Origin: Theristus sp. LFF4_11
Lineage: Eukaryota; Nematoda; Chromadorea; Monhysterida; Xyalidae
DNA length: 64,000 nt
Reading direction: 5' to 3'
Assembly (NCBI GenBank): GCA_030248135.1
Contig: JASANC010003221.1
Coordinates: 1-64,000 of the forward strand
Shown: positions 31,501-42,560 of the stretch, piece by piece
Position numbering within the stretch: the stretch's first letter is position 1
Layout of the letters: the number at the start of each line of letters is the position of its first letter
Translations under genes and position numbers: made by a program
Notes under the pieces: generated by a model
Seen by the model: only the letters and a program-made list of their open reading frames with translations
The model's database searches: none
What the model was told of the DNA's origin: nothing

Positions 31501-34500
31501 TTCTGACAAAATTTTTGTCTGGTTTGGTCAAGTAGATTCAGTTTTACAGCACGGTGTTTAAAAATTCCCAAATTTTCAAAAAAAACGGATTTTTAACCAA
31601 GAATTTCACAACGAATCATTGCTCATAGACATCCAAATCATCATCAAGGTTTGTCGTCCGGCAGCGGCTGGATTGAATTTTACGCGAAACTGGCGAGTCA
31701 CTGCAGAAAAACTTACAGATTGCTCCCACCAGATAGCACACCAGACCCGTTGTTCTGCTGTCCACTTAACCATGACGAAACTGCAGAAAACTAAAACTGA
31801 AACACTTTTTATTCAAACCGCAGAAAAACTTTTCAAAAGGAACAAATTAACAGACAGAGCAACACACAAAACAAAAAGTCAACTGAACAATTCTTTCTGT
31901 CGCATTCGCATGGCTGCTGACTCGAGTCCGTTGTGAAACATCAGAATTTCGCTCGAGCTCGCTCAAATGCAATGCAAGTGAGAGACCTTTCCACTCTGAG
32001 CGCATGATTTGAACTATCAATACCCCGGGTATCCAAAAAGACCCATTTGTCACCTATGCAACACTTTCAAAATTGAATCACGCATCTTGATACTAATTTT
32101 TTTCTTGCACTCATTTCAGTCAATTTGTTGATTTTTCGAGCTTTTTAGAAAATCTGCCACAGTGAGCGCTAGGAATTATATATCGGAAATTTTTTTTTGT
32201 CAGTAAAATGGCATCACATGTTTTATCAGTGCTGAAAATTTCAGCTCATAATATTAAAACACCAGCCAGTGACAGCAGTTTGAAAATGGAACCTTTTTTT
32301 GGCCCACCCTGTACATTGCAGCGACTAATGTGCCACCTTTGCTTCGATGCCAATGCCAGCGTGCGCCGCCTGTATCATACTGACGTCGTTGCCTCCGTCG
32401 CCAACAGCCGCGACACGCAGCGGATCTTTGTACCTGTAGTACAAAGGGTTGCGAGAGCCGTGAGGCTCAAAACTTTCACGAGAAAAAAATAATAAAAAAT
32501 TCCGCGCGCGCCCGGCTCTGCCTTTCAAAAATACAGGGCTGCTGTAGAGGTCAATGAGGCTCCATCGCTATCTCAGTTCCGCATTAATTTTGGCTAGCAC
32601 TGTACATAACACCGCGTCACGAAAACTTATCAAACTGAAACACGATGAACTTTGAATCTCACCGCTTTCCAATTTTGGCTTACTTGCGTAACAATTGCAC
32701 CAACTGTGCCTTTTGGTCGGGCGAACATCGACAACAAACAACTGCCTTGCTCGTGCAAATCATCGCCGCCAGCTCCGCTTCGTAGTAGGCGCTGCACACC
32801 TAAGAAATGAAATAACTTGGTTTAAAATGTTTTATTTGTTCTACATTGTATGTCAACCTTGCCTAACCTTCAAGGAGTTCCCTGAGATGACGAGACACTG
32901 ATCGGCTTTTCTGCAAGAAAACGAAAATCGTGATAAAAGCGAAACGTTCTAACTTTTGAACAAAAACCTTTTAGGTTTTCCAAAATTTTAGAGCATTAAC
33001 TAACTTCAAGATTTCAAATTTTCAAAATTCAAATTAACTGCAATATTTTGCGCCAACCGTTTCTGCAAGTGTAATTGTTCGAGCGCTTGTAGTCGTGTCT
33101 CGACAGCCCCGAATACGTGCACACCATCGGCACGCCCAAACAAGCCGCTGGCCTTGGCGATGCAGGTTGCAGTTTCCTGTTTGTCCCCCGTCAACATCCA
33201 CACCTTGATGCCGGCACCCTGTAGCAGCTCCAACGACGTGCGCACGTCGTCCTGATTTGAAGGGATTGTGATGAAAACTATTTCAACCCTGCACGCTGAT
33301 TGGTCGTTCGCCGATGTGGTGGCGAGTGAAATTTAGGGTCTCGCGTGTCGCAGCGTTCTTTGGTTCGTCTCGTCTCATGGAAACTCTGTCTCATAGCAAT
33401 TGATGAAATTCAACTGTCCACAGTCAAACTCAATAACACATCCAACTAGCTAATTGGTTGATGCGTGCATTCTGTGCACGAATTGCGGAGGTCGGCTTGC
33501 ACAGAATGCATGCATCGCGTGACCACCAACCAATCAGCAAGTCGGATATGTTATTGAGTTCGGCTCTATCAACATATCAAGTTCCAAAGCTTTGCGGTGG
33601 ACCAGTTGTCACACCTGTAACAAGTCCTCGACGCCGGTGATACAGAGCAGCTGCAAATTGTGCTCAAGTTGCGCCAAGACCTCTGCCACTTTGGCGCCTC
33701 GCTCGGACATGGCAACCTTGGCGGCTGAGTAATCTTCCTGTATAATGAATGATTGTTGAGATATTGAGAAGACAGACGATGGCAACAATATGAGATATTA
33801 AGCAGCATTCATGAAGTAGTATTTAGTGACGCATAGCTGTGTTACTAAACACTACTTCATGAATGCCCCATTAATGTGAAACTGCACAACAGCGTCATCG
33901 CTCACATGAAACCGGGCGTACTCGTGCTGCGTGAGCGTGCGCTGCGCGACACAGAGCGTGCGCAAGCCCTCGCGCGCCATGTTCGCGCTCTCCTCGTCCA
34001 GCCAGTCGTTGTAGGCCACTTTTGCGCGCATCACCGTGTCGGCGCCCTTCACGTAGAACACAATCGAACCGGACGACTCTTCCTGTTGGGTTCAGTTTTG
34101 TTTTTGTTTCAGAAATCCCGCAATACAGAAAACTGATCAGTCGATTGTGAAGCTGGTGGCAAAGGGGTGGCTCACCGAAATGCTCAGCCGCCCATACACC
34201 CCTACCGAAGCTGGCTAGCTGAATTATGAAACCAGTGCGCTATAACGCACCCAACTTGCTGATTGGTCGGTGGTCACGTGATGATGCACGGATTCTATGC
34301 AAGCCAAAGTCCGCAGCAATTCATGCACAGAAGACATGCACCAATCAACCAATCAGCTAGTTGGCTATGTTTTAGAGTTCGACTGTGGTGGGCCGCTGAT
34401 AGTCCAACTCAAAACAAAAAGCACTCTGGAATCCGATGGCCATTATTTCCGAATGCAAAATTGCTCACCCTGAGTATGATGCCCATGCGTTTCATTTCGG

Positions 34501-34682
34501 AGGTGAACGGGAAAATGTGCAGTATTTCGTAATGTCTGATCTGTTTATCGGGCAGACAAAGCGTCATCGAGTGCAGGTCACGTTGGACGAGGCTGACGCC
34601 AACGCTGTTCGCCCAGCTGACTAGTGCCATCTGGAATGCCACAGATGCAAGAATGCCACAACAGGAATCGTGTGAATTTCAG

Positions 34683-34759
<77 letters not shown>

Positions 34760-37700
34760 GGCATTTTTAGGCAATGTTTTTAGCCAGGGCTAACCCAGAG
34801 CAACGTACAGAACGCCATTGAGTAGGGCGCCCATCGAGTTTTCTGTCATTAAGTGCCTGTACACCCCTCGGCGGGGCTCGATCCCCCGGGAGGACAGACT
34901 GCAGTCTAACGCACTACCACCAGCCCACGAGGGTGACAGTTATTATGGATCAGATGAAAAGAATTATTAAAGAAATTAATTATTAAAAGTTATTAAAGAA
35001 TTGAAATGTTCAAAAGCCAAATTCATCGTAGAAACAACCATGATAACAATTTAGGATTTAACCGAGTGCAAGTTTTGTGATTGATCCAGCCAGCCGCACT
35101 CTTTTTATTCTGCTGCTCAGAACGTCAAAAAGGTGTTTTTCTAAAATGCACGCACCTCATCAGGTGAGGCACCCTGATATGAGATGACGTGCGTTTGGTA
35201 GCCTCGCTCAGATTCGGTCATTTCGTTATTGCTGCCTTCGGCATCAGCTACACTCGATTCAGTATCGGTTGGTGATGGCACTGCAAAACAGTCGTCGGCT
35301 TTTCGATTACAGTTGTTGTTTTTGAATCGTCGAACAAAAAGTATAAAAGAATACTAAAGTTCAATAGTAAAAAAGTTCAATAATATGAACGTAAACTTCA
35401 ATTGGCTTACTTACAGGGTAATCCAAAAAATACACGATAAGAATCAGCTGTAGATTGCCAATGGGTGGATAGAATAGACTGAAATTTATCCAAACTTTTC
35501 ATTTATTTGTGTTAAAATTTCAGCCCAAACCAGCCACCTATTGGCAACTTAGAGCCAATTATTATAGTGTAGCTATTTGGATCACCTATAATTTGCTTCA
35601 TTGCGCAAAAATCCCCCAAAATTCAATGATCAATCCCCAACGGAGATTAGATCGACTGAAACTGACATCAAACCAACCAACCGTGTTCATGATCGTAGCC
35701 GGGTGTCACATTGTGGCAGAGTGCGATGGCGACCACCGCCTGCTGTAGGCGCACGTTCAACGAAAAACGTCGCACTTTTAGAGTGTTGGAATCGACCGAC
35801 TCCGATCGGGAGCGACTGAGCGTTAGGTAAATGTCGCGGAACGCGTCCGCGCCGTAGGACACGGTGCCCAGGTGCAGCTTTTTGAAGACCTGCAGAAAAA
35901 GTTGAAGGTGCATTCATGAAGCAGTGATTAGTGACCGCCTGCGTCACTAAATACTGTTTCATGAATGCCGCTTTAAAGATCCATTGAAATTGTTTTTGCT
36001 TTTTTGGTTGATCACGGCGCGAGTTTTTTTATCTTTTATTTATTTTGCCTACCATTTCATTTTTGGTCAGCGTTCCCGTCTTATCCGACAGCAAGTACGA
36101 TATCCTGCCCAGCTCCTCAGAAATGTTGCTGTTCCTGACCACCGCACCCTGCAGTTGTTTGTCGCGTGCAATGAATATTGCGTACACGATTTTCGCAATG
36201 TCCAGGTTGACCCGTAAACTGAAAACGTGTGCGAAGCGACCATGTAAACAAACAATTTCCTTGATCTTCCACATTTCGATGCCCAAAATCACTGTTTAAC
36301 CATTTTAAAATTGTATTGCAGCCATGATTAGCGCAACGCTTGTGTTCGACTGTTTTTACAAAACCCTAAAAAGCACAGCAAGCATGTATAACTGCAGCTA
36401 ACAAATTGTTTTACCTGATCGGAATGATAGCGGAAAACAGAATGATGTAACGCACAAGGTACGCCAGCGTATACCAGCCGTTCAAGCCCTGAAAACCTTT
36501 TATAAATTGAAGAAAACTATTTAAAAATATCTTCAATTTTAAAAAATCTTGCACCTTTGCGATCACCATTGACCCAGAGAGCACTGCAGTGAACACGAAA
36601 AGCAGCTTCATGATGTTGTTGATTTCTTGATCGATTTTTCCAAGCTGAAAAGTGAAACTGAGATACATACTAATGGAAGCTTGGTTGAAAATATTGAAGA
36701 CGCAGCTAGGCCCTGCCGACTCTTGGCGGAAAGAGCGTTCATGAACGCACCTTGCTCTTCGGCTGCGCAGCATTCATGACCATGCGTGTCTCCATTCCGG
36801 TGTAGACGACGATCACGACAGCGCAACCGGTTGCAAGGACAGTGCCCGCCCAAAGCGTGTTCTCCAAATCAAGCGCCATCGGCCTTTGCCGGCGGACCAC
36901 CGCGAAGCCGTCGTCTGTTGATCGGCTCTCTTCGATTGGCGTCGGCGTTTCGGCTGCTGCTGCTGGTGTGCTTGCGCTTGCTGGTGCACTCAGATCGCGG
37001 TTGCTTGTTGAGGGGCTCGTTGCGAAATCGGACACCGTGAAACGCCCGAGGAATTGGTGAATGTCCTGGTGTGGTCGGTCGACGTAAATGTCGGCGGTCA
37101 TTTCAAACAGCTCCTGCAACAGCGATATCGGTGTTAAAAGTGGTCGCACGCTGAATAGATATCTCCGAACTTATGGCCGGGCTTGTGTCGCGGTGGTCCC
37201 GGAACTCAAAGTGGCTTATTAAGCGCTGAGTGGCAAAACACCGTTGCTTGGAATTTGATGCCGATATTTTTATTACCGGGACAGGACACCGGACATTGCT
37301 CCGGACACAATTATTCAGCGTGAGAGCTCTGCAACACACTCTGTGGCCAATTCAACCGCACCCATAACTCAAATTCAACCAATGTTCACAGATGCACAGT
37401 TCTAAACGCAATGTGTTTGCATGGCTGTGGTATTGCCATGATGAAGTACACTGTTATTGCCAGCCGACGTGAGTCACAAAACAATCAACATTCTTTTCCA
37501 CGCACATCGTCACTGTTGAGCGCCTGCGTTGCGGGCACCGCAAGTCTCATCTTCCAGTCAGTCTCTCCATCCAGCTGGTCGGTGCGAATGAAACAGGCGC
37601 CCTGGCGTTCGGACGTACGCAGCAGTACGCAGTCGGCCGGGACGCGTTCATCCTGGCGTGAAAAAGCGCATAATTTTTCTCAGTCTGCAAAAACAGACGG

Positions 37701-38674
37701 TTTCAAAAAATAGCTCTAAAATACCGAACCTTTTGTATCATCAGCAAATCGCCGACTTTGATATCCCTGCAGAAAAAACGAAAAAACTTTTGAAAGCAGA
37801 TATTTTTCGACCCCTTAAAGAAAAAAGATGAGCCACTAACGCGCTGCGAATTTTCGAGCTGCCGCCTCTGTTCAGTCGATTGTATCGTTTATTGTTGACT
37901 TGTTTGTCGCGGCGGTACCGGTTAAAGTCGTCCCACGCCTCTCTGATCATTGTGACTGCAACGACTGATGCCTGAAATGCATTGCTAATCTTTTTTTTAT
38001 TTATTTGTTTGCGCGCCGGTTCCGGAAACCGTAAAGTACCAAACTCCGACGGAATCGGACAATACTGCCCCAAATGGGCAATTCTTCCATTTATTACTGT
38101 TGCCTTTCACTCAGTCTCTTGACTTTTTCACTCATTTATTTTCTCTTTTCATTCATTCAAAATTTAACATACTTCTGTACTGTTCAAATATTCACATAAC
38201 AGCTCAAACAAGTACAAACAGAACTACTCACCAAAGGCGCCCAGTAAGTGAACGCTAAGCCGACTTGAAGAATGGGCACGATTTGCGACAGCGCTGTCAG
38301 CAGAAAGTATAAGTTCGCAAAATATTGAAATTGCTCTAGAAGGACCTGCAAAATGGCGGTTCAAATAATGTAAGGAGACTTTTTTATCAGCATGATTTGC
38401 GAATATCATAAAAAATTTTGAATGTGCAAAATGTGCAAAATTATGACTCAGATGTGCAAAATCATGAAAGCTTTTCTGGGTGTTTTTACACCAAACCTTG
38501 ATATTCTCACTCACCGCGGGCAAGAAGGTCAGTAAACTGTATTTCTGATTGCGGTAGACGTTTTCAGGAAATGGCCCATCGTGCTGGGGTGAGTCATTAC
38601 TGCCGAGTCTGATTGTTCTCGCCTTGTAATTGTGCGGCCGTTTCAAAACACTCACCACATTCGCCCAGGACAAT
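28580..38674 (-). CDS. ATP9: ATP9A/ATP9B (Neo1)-type P4-ATPase, at least 23 exons
   Basis: Phospholipid-transporting P4-ATPase of the ATP9/Neo1 branch, expected in endosome/Golgi membranes; the branch is described as working without a CDC50 subunit. Seen: [10 protein letters not shown] (A domain), [14 protein letters not shown] with the phosphorylated Asp (about 36085), [13 protein letters not shown] (ATP9-type), [43 protein letters not shown], then the membrane helices and the ATP9-type tail ending [14 protein letters not shown]. Exon phases agree through all 23 exons (~1,090 residues). A ~50-residue Ser/Ala/Pro/Thr insert lies in the A-domain exon. The first coding exon upstream of 38674 was not found. 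That flank holds a foldback element. Confidence 0.93.
28868..29297. repeat. Inverted-repeat element with TACCGTATTAC tips and G-rich arms
   Basis: The left end TACCGTATTACCTCCAATAA and right end TAATGGGGGTAATACGGTA mirror each other. Both arms carry CCCCCATGGGGGATTA and runs of G (up to 9) with GGGGTGGGGG words. In the last ATP9 intron, 22 bases from the penultimate exon's donor. Non-coding. Confidence 0.75.
29584..29718 (-). repeat. SINE family 1, truncated reverse copy
   Basis: TTGTTGTTTGTTGG tail, TTTTAGGCGATGTTTTTAGG, AGGGCTAACCCAGAGAAGCG, the GGGCGCCCATCGAG block and GGCGAGGCTCGATT. It ends before the box-A part. In an ATP9 intron. Confidence 0.75.
30046..30624. repeat. Foldback element with tandem GGGCCGGAATTCTTC subrepeats
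   Basis: The left arm holds at least seven copies of an ~15-bp unit (AATTCCGGCCCGAAG) followed by ATTTTCGCCAGCACGAACAA. The right arm (30467-30624) is the inverse, ATTGTTCTTGCTGGCGAAAAT and then seven or more GGGCCGGAATTCT units. A centre of about 330 bp is A/T rich. In an ATP9 intron. Non-coding. Confidence 0.85.
30633..30721. repeat. Palindromic element family C copy
   Basis: AAGGGGCATTTATGAAGCAG..ATTGCTTCTTGAATGCCGC hairpin. It lies immediately beyond the GGCCGGAATTC foldback element. Confidence 0.7.
31396..32311. mobile_element. Non-autonomous Tc1/mariner-like element flanked by TA
   Basis: Bounded by TA duplications: left TA-CAGGGTGGGCCAAAAAAAG, right CTTTTTTTGGCCCACCCTG-TA in inverse register. 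Inverted repeats run about 115 bp and include TTCAAACTGCTGTCACTGGC. CAGGGTGGNCC ends with TA duplication are typical of mariner/IS630 relatives. The 916-bp element contains no transposase. In an ATP9 intron. Similar ends without a visible partner occur near 12640, 35413 and 63924. Confidence 0.75.
33420..33567. repeat. MITE family A variant
   Basis: ACAGTCAAACTCAATAACAC and TATTGAGTTCGGCT tips, with inner CATCCAACTAGC/GCAAGTCGGATATG arms and paired TGCACAGAATGCATGC words. In an ATP9 intron, 48 bases from an exon. Confidence 0.7.
33795..33874. repeat. Palindromic element family C, shortened copy
   Basis: TTAAGCAGCATTCATGAAGT..ACTACTTCATGAATGCCCC hairpin with a reduced centre (GACGCATAGCTGTGTTAC). 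It ends 16 bases from the ATP9 exon at 33891. Confidence 0.7.
34233..34386. repeat. MITE family A variant
   Basis: Arms GCACCCAACTTGCTGATTGG and CCAATCAGCTAGTTGGCTAT, right tip TTTAGAGTTCGACTGT, inner TGGTCACGTGATG. The left tip is degraded. In an ATP9 intron. Confidence 0.6.
34682..34929 (-). repeat. SINE family 1 with an expanded (GTT)n tail
   Basis: Reverse copy beginning with about 26 uninterrupted GTT triplets (34682-34760, CAA on the SINE's own strand). Then come GGCATTTTTAGGCAATG, GGCTAACCCAGAG, the GGGCGCCC block, GGCTCGATCCCCC (box B in reverse) and ACCACCAGCCCACG. The longest tail in the window. In an ATP9 intron. Confidence 0.85.
35905..35975. repeat. Palindromic element family C, shortened copy
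   Basis: AAGGTGCATTCATGAAGCAG..CTGTTTCATGAATGCCGC with most of the central AACACAG part missing. It starts 16 bases from the ATP9 exon at 35889. Confidence 0.7.
37985..38080 (-). repeat. SINE family 2, 3' part only
   Basis: TTTATTTATTTGTTTGCGCG, GGTTCCGGAAACC, AAACTCCGACGGAATCGG, ACAATACTGCCCC: the 3' half of family 2 in reverse, without the tRNA-like head. In an ATP9 intron. Confidence 0.65.
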
Positions 38675-38950
38675 CTGAAAATACAGTTCGTGTTTCACAA
38701 TCGGTGTATTTTAAAGGAGCGCTTTCACTTTCCAATCACCGTACTGTGCCAACATTTGGAATTTCTGCAGAGTAATATAACAAACCTTATAAAATCCCAG
38801 AAACCAGGACTGTTTTTTGCAGAGCTCGCAAAGGCATAAAGAAATTTCATACGACCTTGCATTCTTCTCAAGTTCGGGCACAAAAAAATATCAGTATTGG
38901 CTGTGTCAGAAATCTTCCGACTGATAAATAGCATAATCGACCACTTTAAC

Positions 38951-39989
38951 ATTATCTAAAAATGCGGGAGACGCATATAAAAGGAGGAATATGGCCTTGT
39001 GTAAGCAGTGAAAGACTTGGCTCGACAACGCTTTTCAAGTATCTGATGTGGTACACACGGATACAAGTACATAAGAGTCATATTTTTGCGCCGCGTTTGT
39101 TGTTTAAAAGCTTGCTGAAAAGCGTAAAAACTTTGAAGTTATCTAGATATTTTTCAATTGTCCTCTTCAGTTTAGTCTAAAATCACATCATGTGCGAAAT
39201 TCTGTACAGCATGGCCGAATAAATGAGGCAGTCCATCAAGGCGGGATTAGTCGCTGACTAGGAGTTGTCTTTTTCAAAAATGCCAACATAATTTCCAATC
39301 ATGTGTGTAAGGGAGAAAGAATGAACAGAATAATACGGATAATCCATCCGTTTAAAAAAACGCGTCAAATTTGGCATACAATTTGGTTTCTGAACTTCTT
39401 TTTCTTTCATTCAAAATTCGCGCGCTCCTTGCACCCTGAAAAAAGCTGCCATGTTTAATCGGCTATACTGTAAATTCTGTGCAAAAAAACAGAAACATCA
39501 GAGATTGCAAAACATTGCTGCATGTAGCTTTATCGTTGTTGCTAACGTACGCACCGCTGTGCATACAGCAGCACCAGTGCAAAAAGTGTTGTCTTCCGTT
39601 GATTTTCACCCTTTTTACCAAACTCTTGTGACAGGATAAACCGGTGAGTCACTGCCACAGAAGGAGACCTTGCGTTCCCAATGCCTCTGCGATACACTTT
39701 GTGCAAACCAGTGTCAGCGATCTAAAGTCTGATCGTTATTTTAGTGGTTTTAGAGGTCGCTAAATGCTAGAAAAAAAGCAAATGTGAAAGTTTCATTTGT
39801 CTACAATGTACGAGGGTTGCCACTTGCAACCGAAATAAAGAATAAACGGCGCAAAAATATGACTCTTATGTACTTGTATCCGTGTGTACCACATCAGATA
39901 CTTGAAAAGCGTTGTCGAGCCAAGTCTTTCACTGCTTACACAAGGCCATATTCCTCCTTTTATATGCGTCTCCCGCATTTTTAGATAAT
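38951..39989. repeat. 1.04-kb foldback element with ~140-bp inverted repeats
   Basis: 38951-39091 (ATTATCTAAAAATGCGGGAG...) recurs inverted at 39849-39989. The arms are nearly identical through AGTATCTGATGTGGTACACA and the CATATTTTTGCG inner edge. The interior is A/T rich with no transposase. It sits directly upstream of the known ATP9 exons, where the missing first exon would be expected. Confidence 0.85.
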
Positions 39990-40239
39990 ATTCTGACTTT
40001 TACATAAGCCCCAAAGGTCGGACCAAAATCACAATAGATCGTAATATACGTAAAGAAAATGGCTCACTGCTTTTGAATTTTCTATTGATTGAAATATGAA
40101 AACGTGATGTGAAAAGTTTGGGGGTGGGTTTTTTTGAGAAGGGAGAGGTTTTTTTTTTTTTGAAAAGAAGGGTTGGGTGTGGGGGGATACGTTGGTCACA
40201 CATTCTTCTAAACCCCGGACAAGTCAGGTATTTCATTTT

Positions 40240-41866
40240 TCGTTTTTAGGGCAATTTCGCCTATGCTATTTCTACGGCCGGTTCGCCCAAAATCGTCACG
40301 ATTCAGTACCTAGAATTGCTCACATAAGAAAACTGATCCAAAAGCCGTGATCGGCGCAATGAATTACTCTGGAAAACAGTTTTCTTGATTTTCATTTCTG
40401 GACCGATTTCGCCAATTTCAACGGCCGATTCGCCCGACATCGTCACGATTCAGTATCTAGAGTTGCTCACATAAGAAACCTAAACCAAAATCCGTTATCA
40501 GCGCATGGAATTGCCATGGAAAACGCCGTTTTCTTGTTTTTCATTTCTGGACCGATTTCGGTAAATTCGACGGCCGATTCGCCCGAAATCGTCACGATTC
40601 AGTACCTAGAGTTGCCCACAGAAGAAAAATAACCCAAAATCCGTGATCAACGCATTGAATTACCCTGGAAAACACAGTTTTATTGTTTTTCATTTCTGGA
40701 CCAATTTCGCCAATTTCCACGGCCGATTTGCCCGAAATCGTCACGATTCGCTATCTAGAGTTGCTTACATAAGAAAACTAACCCAAAATCTGTTATCAGC
40801 GCATTGAATTACCATGGAAAACACCGTTTTTTTGGTTTTTCATTTCTGGACCGATTTCGCTAGTTTCCACGGCCGATTCGCCCGAAATCGTCACGATTCA
40901 GTATCTAGAGTTGCTCACATATAAAAAACTAACCCAAAATTCGTGATCAGCGCATTGAATTACCCTCGAAAACACCTTTTTCTTGTTTTTCGTTTCTGGA
41001 CCGATTTCGCCAATTTCCACGGCCGATTCGCCCGAAATCGTCACGATTCAGCATCAACAGTTGCTCACGTAAGAAAACTAACCCAATATCGGTGATCAGC
41101 GCATTGAATTACCCTGGAAAACATTTTTTTCTTGTTTTTCGTTTCTGGACCGATTTCGCCGATTTCCACGGCCGATTCGCCCGACATCGTCACGATTCAG
41201 CATCCAGAGTTGCTTGCATAAAAAACTAACCCAAAATTCGTGATCAGCGCATTGAATTACCCTGGAAAACACCCTTTTCTTGTTTTTCGTTTCTGGACCG
41301 ATTTCGCCAACTTCCACGGCCGATTCGCCCGAAATCGTCACGATTCAGCATCTAGAGTTGCTCACGTAAGAAAACTAACCCGAAATTCGTGATCAGCGCA
41401 TTGAATTACTCTGGAAAACACCGTTTTCTTGTTTTTCGTTTCTGGACCGATTTCGCCAATTTCGACGGCCGATTCGCCCGAAATCGTCACGATTCGGTAT
41501 CTAGAGTTGCTCACATAAGAAAACTAACCCAAAATCCGTGATCAGCGCATTGAATTACCCTGGAAAACACCCTTTTCTTGTTTTTCGTTTCTGGACCGAT
41601 TTCGCCAACTTCCACGGCCGATTCGCCCGAAATCGTCACGATTCGGTATCTAGAGTTGCTCACGTAAGAAAACTAACCCAAAATCCGTGATCAGCGCATT
41701 GAATTACCCTGGAAAACAATCTTTTCTTGTTTTTCGTTTCTGGACCGATTTCGCCAATTTCGACGGCCGATTCGCCCGAAATCGTCACGATTCAGCATCT
41801 AGAGTTGCTCACGTAAGAAAACTAACCCAAAATCCGTGATCAGCGCATTGAATTACTACGGACTAG
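40240..41866 (+). repeat. ~149-bp satellite array, about 11 copies
   Basis: Head-to-tail units each containing GGACCGATTTCGCCAATTTC, CGGCCGATTCGCCCGAAATC, GTCACGATTCAGCATCTAGA, GTTGCTCACGTAAGAAAACT and GATCAGCGCATTGAATTACC. The CGTCACGATTC word recurs about every 146-150 bases from about 40295 to 41785. The outermost left unit is most diverged. No coding role; open antisense stretches are by-products. Confidence 0.92.
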
Positions 41867-41989
41867 ACCTTTTTCCTACTATTTTTCGCAGCTCAGACAA
41901 AATTTGTAAGAGTGAAAAACTGATACCCAGTCAAAATGCTACGAACTTTCAAAGAATGCACAATTTTGACTCAAAAAAGTGCCCGGGCA

Positions 41990-42560
41990 AAAAAATTAAC
42001 TAAATTTTCAAAAAATACGGATGAAATTACCCTAGGAAACATTTTTGTTCAACTGTGAAAGTGTCCCAGCTAAAAATTGAAAGGGCGAACACTTAAAACC
42101 AGGTGAAAACCCTCCGAACAATTAAAAATGCCCAATTTTTACCCAAAAACAGGGTCGGGGTAAAAAATTAACCCAATTTTCAAAATCTCCGGGTGGAATT
42201 ACCCCAGGGAACATTTTTGTTCGACTGTGAAAGTGTCGCAGGCAAAAATTGAAAGGGCGAACACATGTTGATTACATACCTGAAAAAAAAAAGGACAAAG
42301 GGAAAGAAGTAACACTGTTTTCAGAATAGGTTTTTCGTGTCTACAGCGTATGAAAAGTAGTCGGATAAAAATTTTTTCGCGGCTCCAAGCACAACTTTGG
42401 GTGTTCGTTTCGTGTGCACGGAACCAAGTTTGTGGCTTATACTATGCTCGCAGGACGCAGCGAGCAAATTTGAAAAAAGCGCGCGAGGGGATAACGGCTC
42501 ATATTATGCGTGATGCGCTCTCCGCTCGCTACGCTCGCTCGCGCATCCGCATGATTATCA
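41990..42560. repeat. Dispersed repeat next to the satellite, second copy
   Basis: Two rounds of a unit with AACATTTTTGTTCAACTGTGAAAG and AATTGAAAGGGCGAACAC. From 42155 on it matches the copy at the left edge of the window (1-402), ending in the same CG-rich palindrome and CATCCGCATGAT terminus. The satellite array plus this segment may form one compound element. Confidence 0.7.

Larger units (their letters stand above)
28580..33251 (-). other. ATP9: ATP9 exons, C-terminal half
   Basis: Exons in transcript order: 33251-33058 ([21 protein letters not shown]), 32910-32868, 32799-32684 ([18 protein letters not shown]), 32433-32337 ([11 protein letters not shown]), 31252-31158 ([13 protein letters not shown]), 30935-30810, 30011-29845 ([14 protein letters not shown]), 29532-29326 ([20 protein letters not shown]), 28713-28580 ([23 protein letters not shown], stop at 28580). 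The last exon joins in phase to 29326 through a GTGCGT donor. Confidence 0.85.
33615..38674 (-). other. ATP9: ATP9 exons, N-terminal half
   Basis: Exons in transcript order: 38674-38515 ([23 protein letters not shown]), 38345-38232, 37971-37841, 37766-37730, 37652-37506 ([10 protein letters not shown]), 37113-36751 (with the low-complexity insert), 36644-36555, 36488-36415, 36218-36053 (DKTGT), 35889-35682, 35280-35156 (YQGASPDE), 34630-34469, 34082-33891 (KGAD), 33737-33615. The first listed exon begins in phase 2 after TATTTTCAG, so an upstream exon must exist. Confidence 0.85.

Noticed and set aside
38725..38952. ATP9 first exon in the ORF MLKWSIMLFISRK
   Set aside because: No similarity to P4-ATPase N-termini and no donor giving the needed phase 2 join to 38674 was found.
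40240..41866. Coding potential in antisense frames of the satellite
   Set aside because: Open stretches repeat with the satellite period and have no start/stop logic or similarity.
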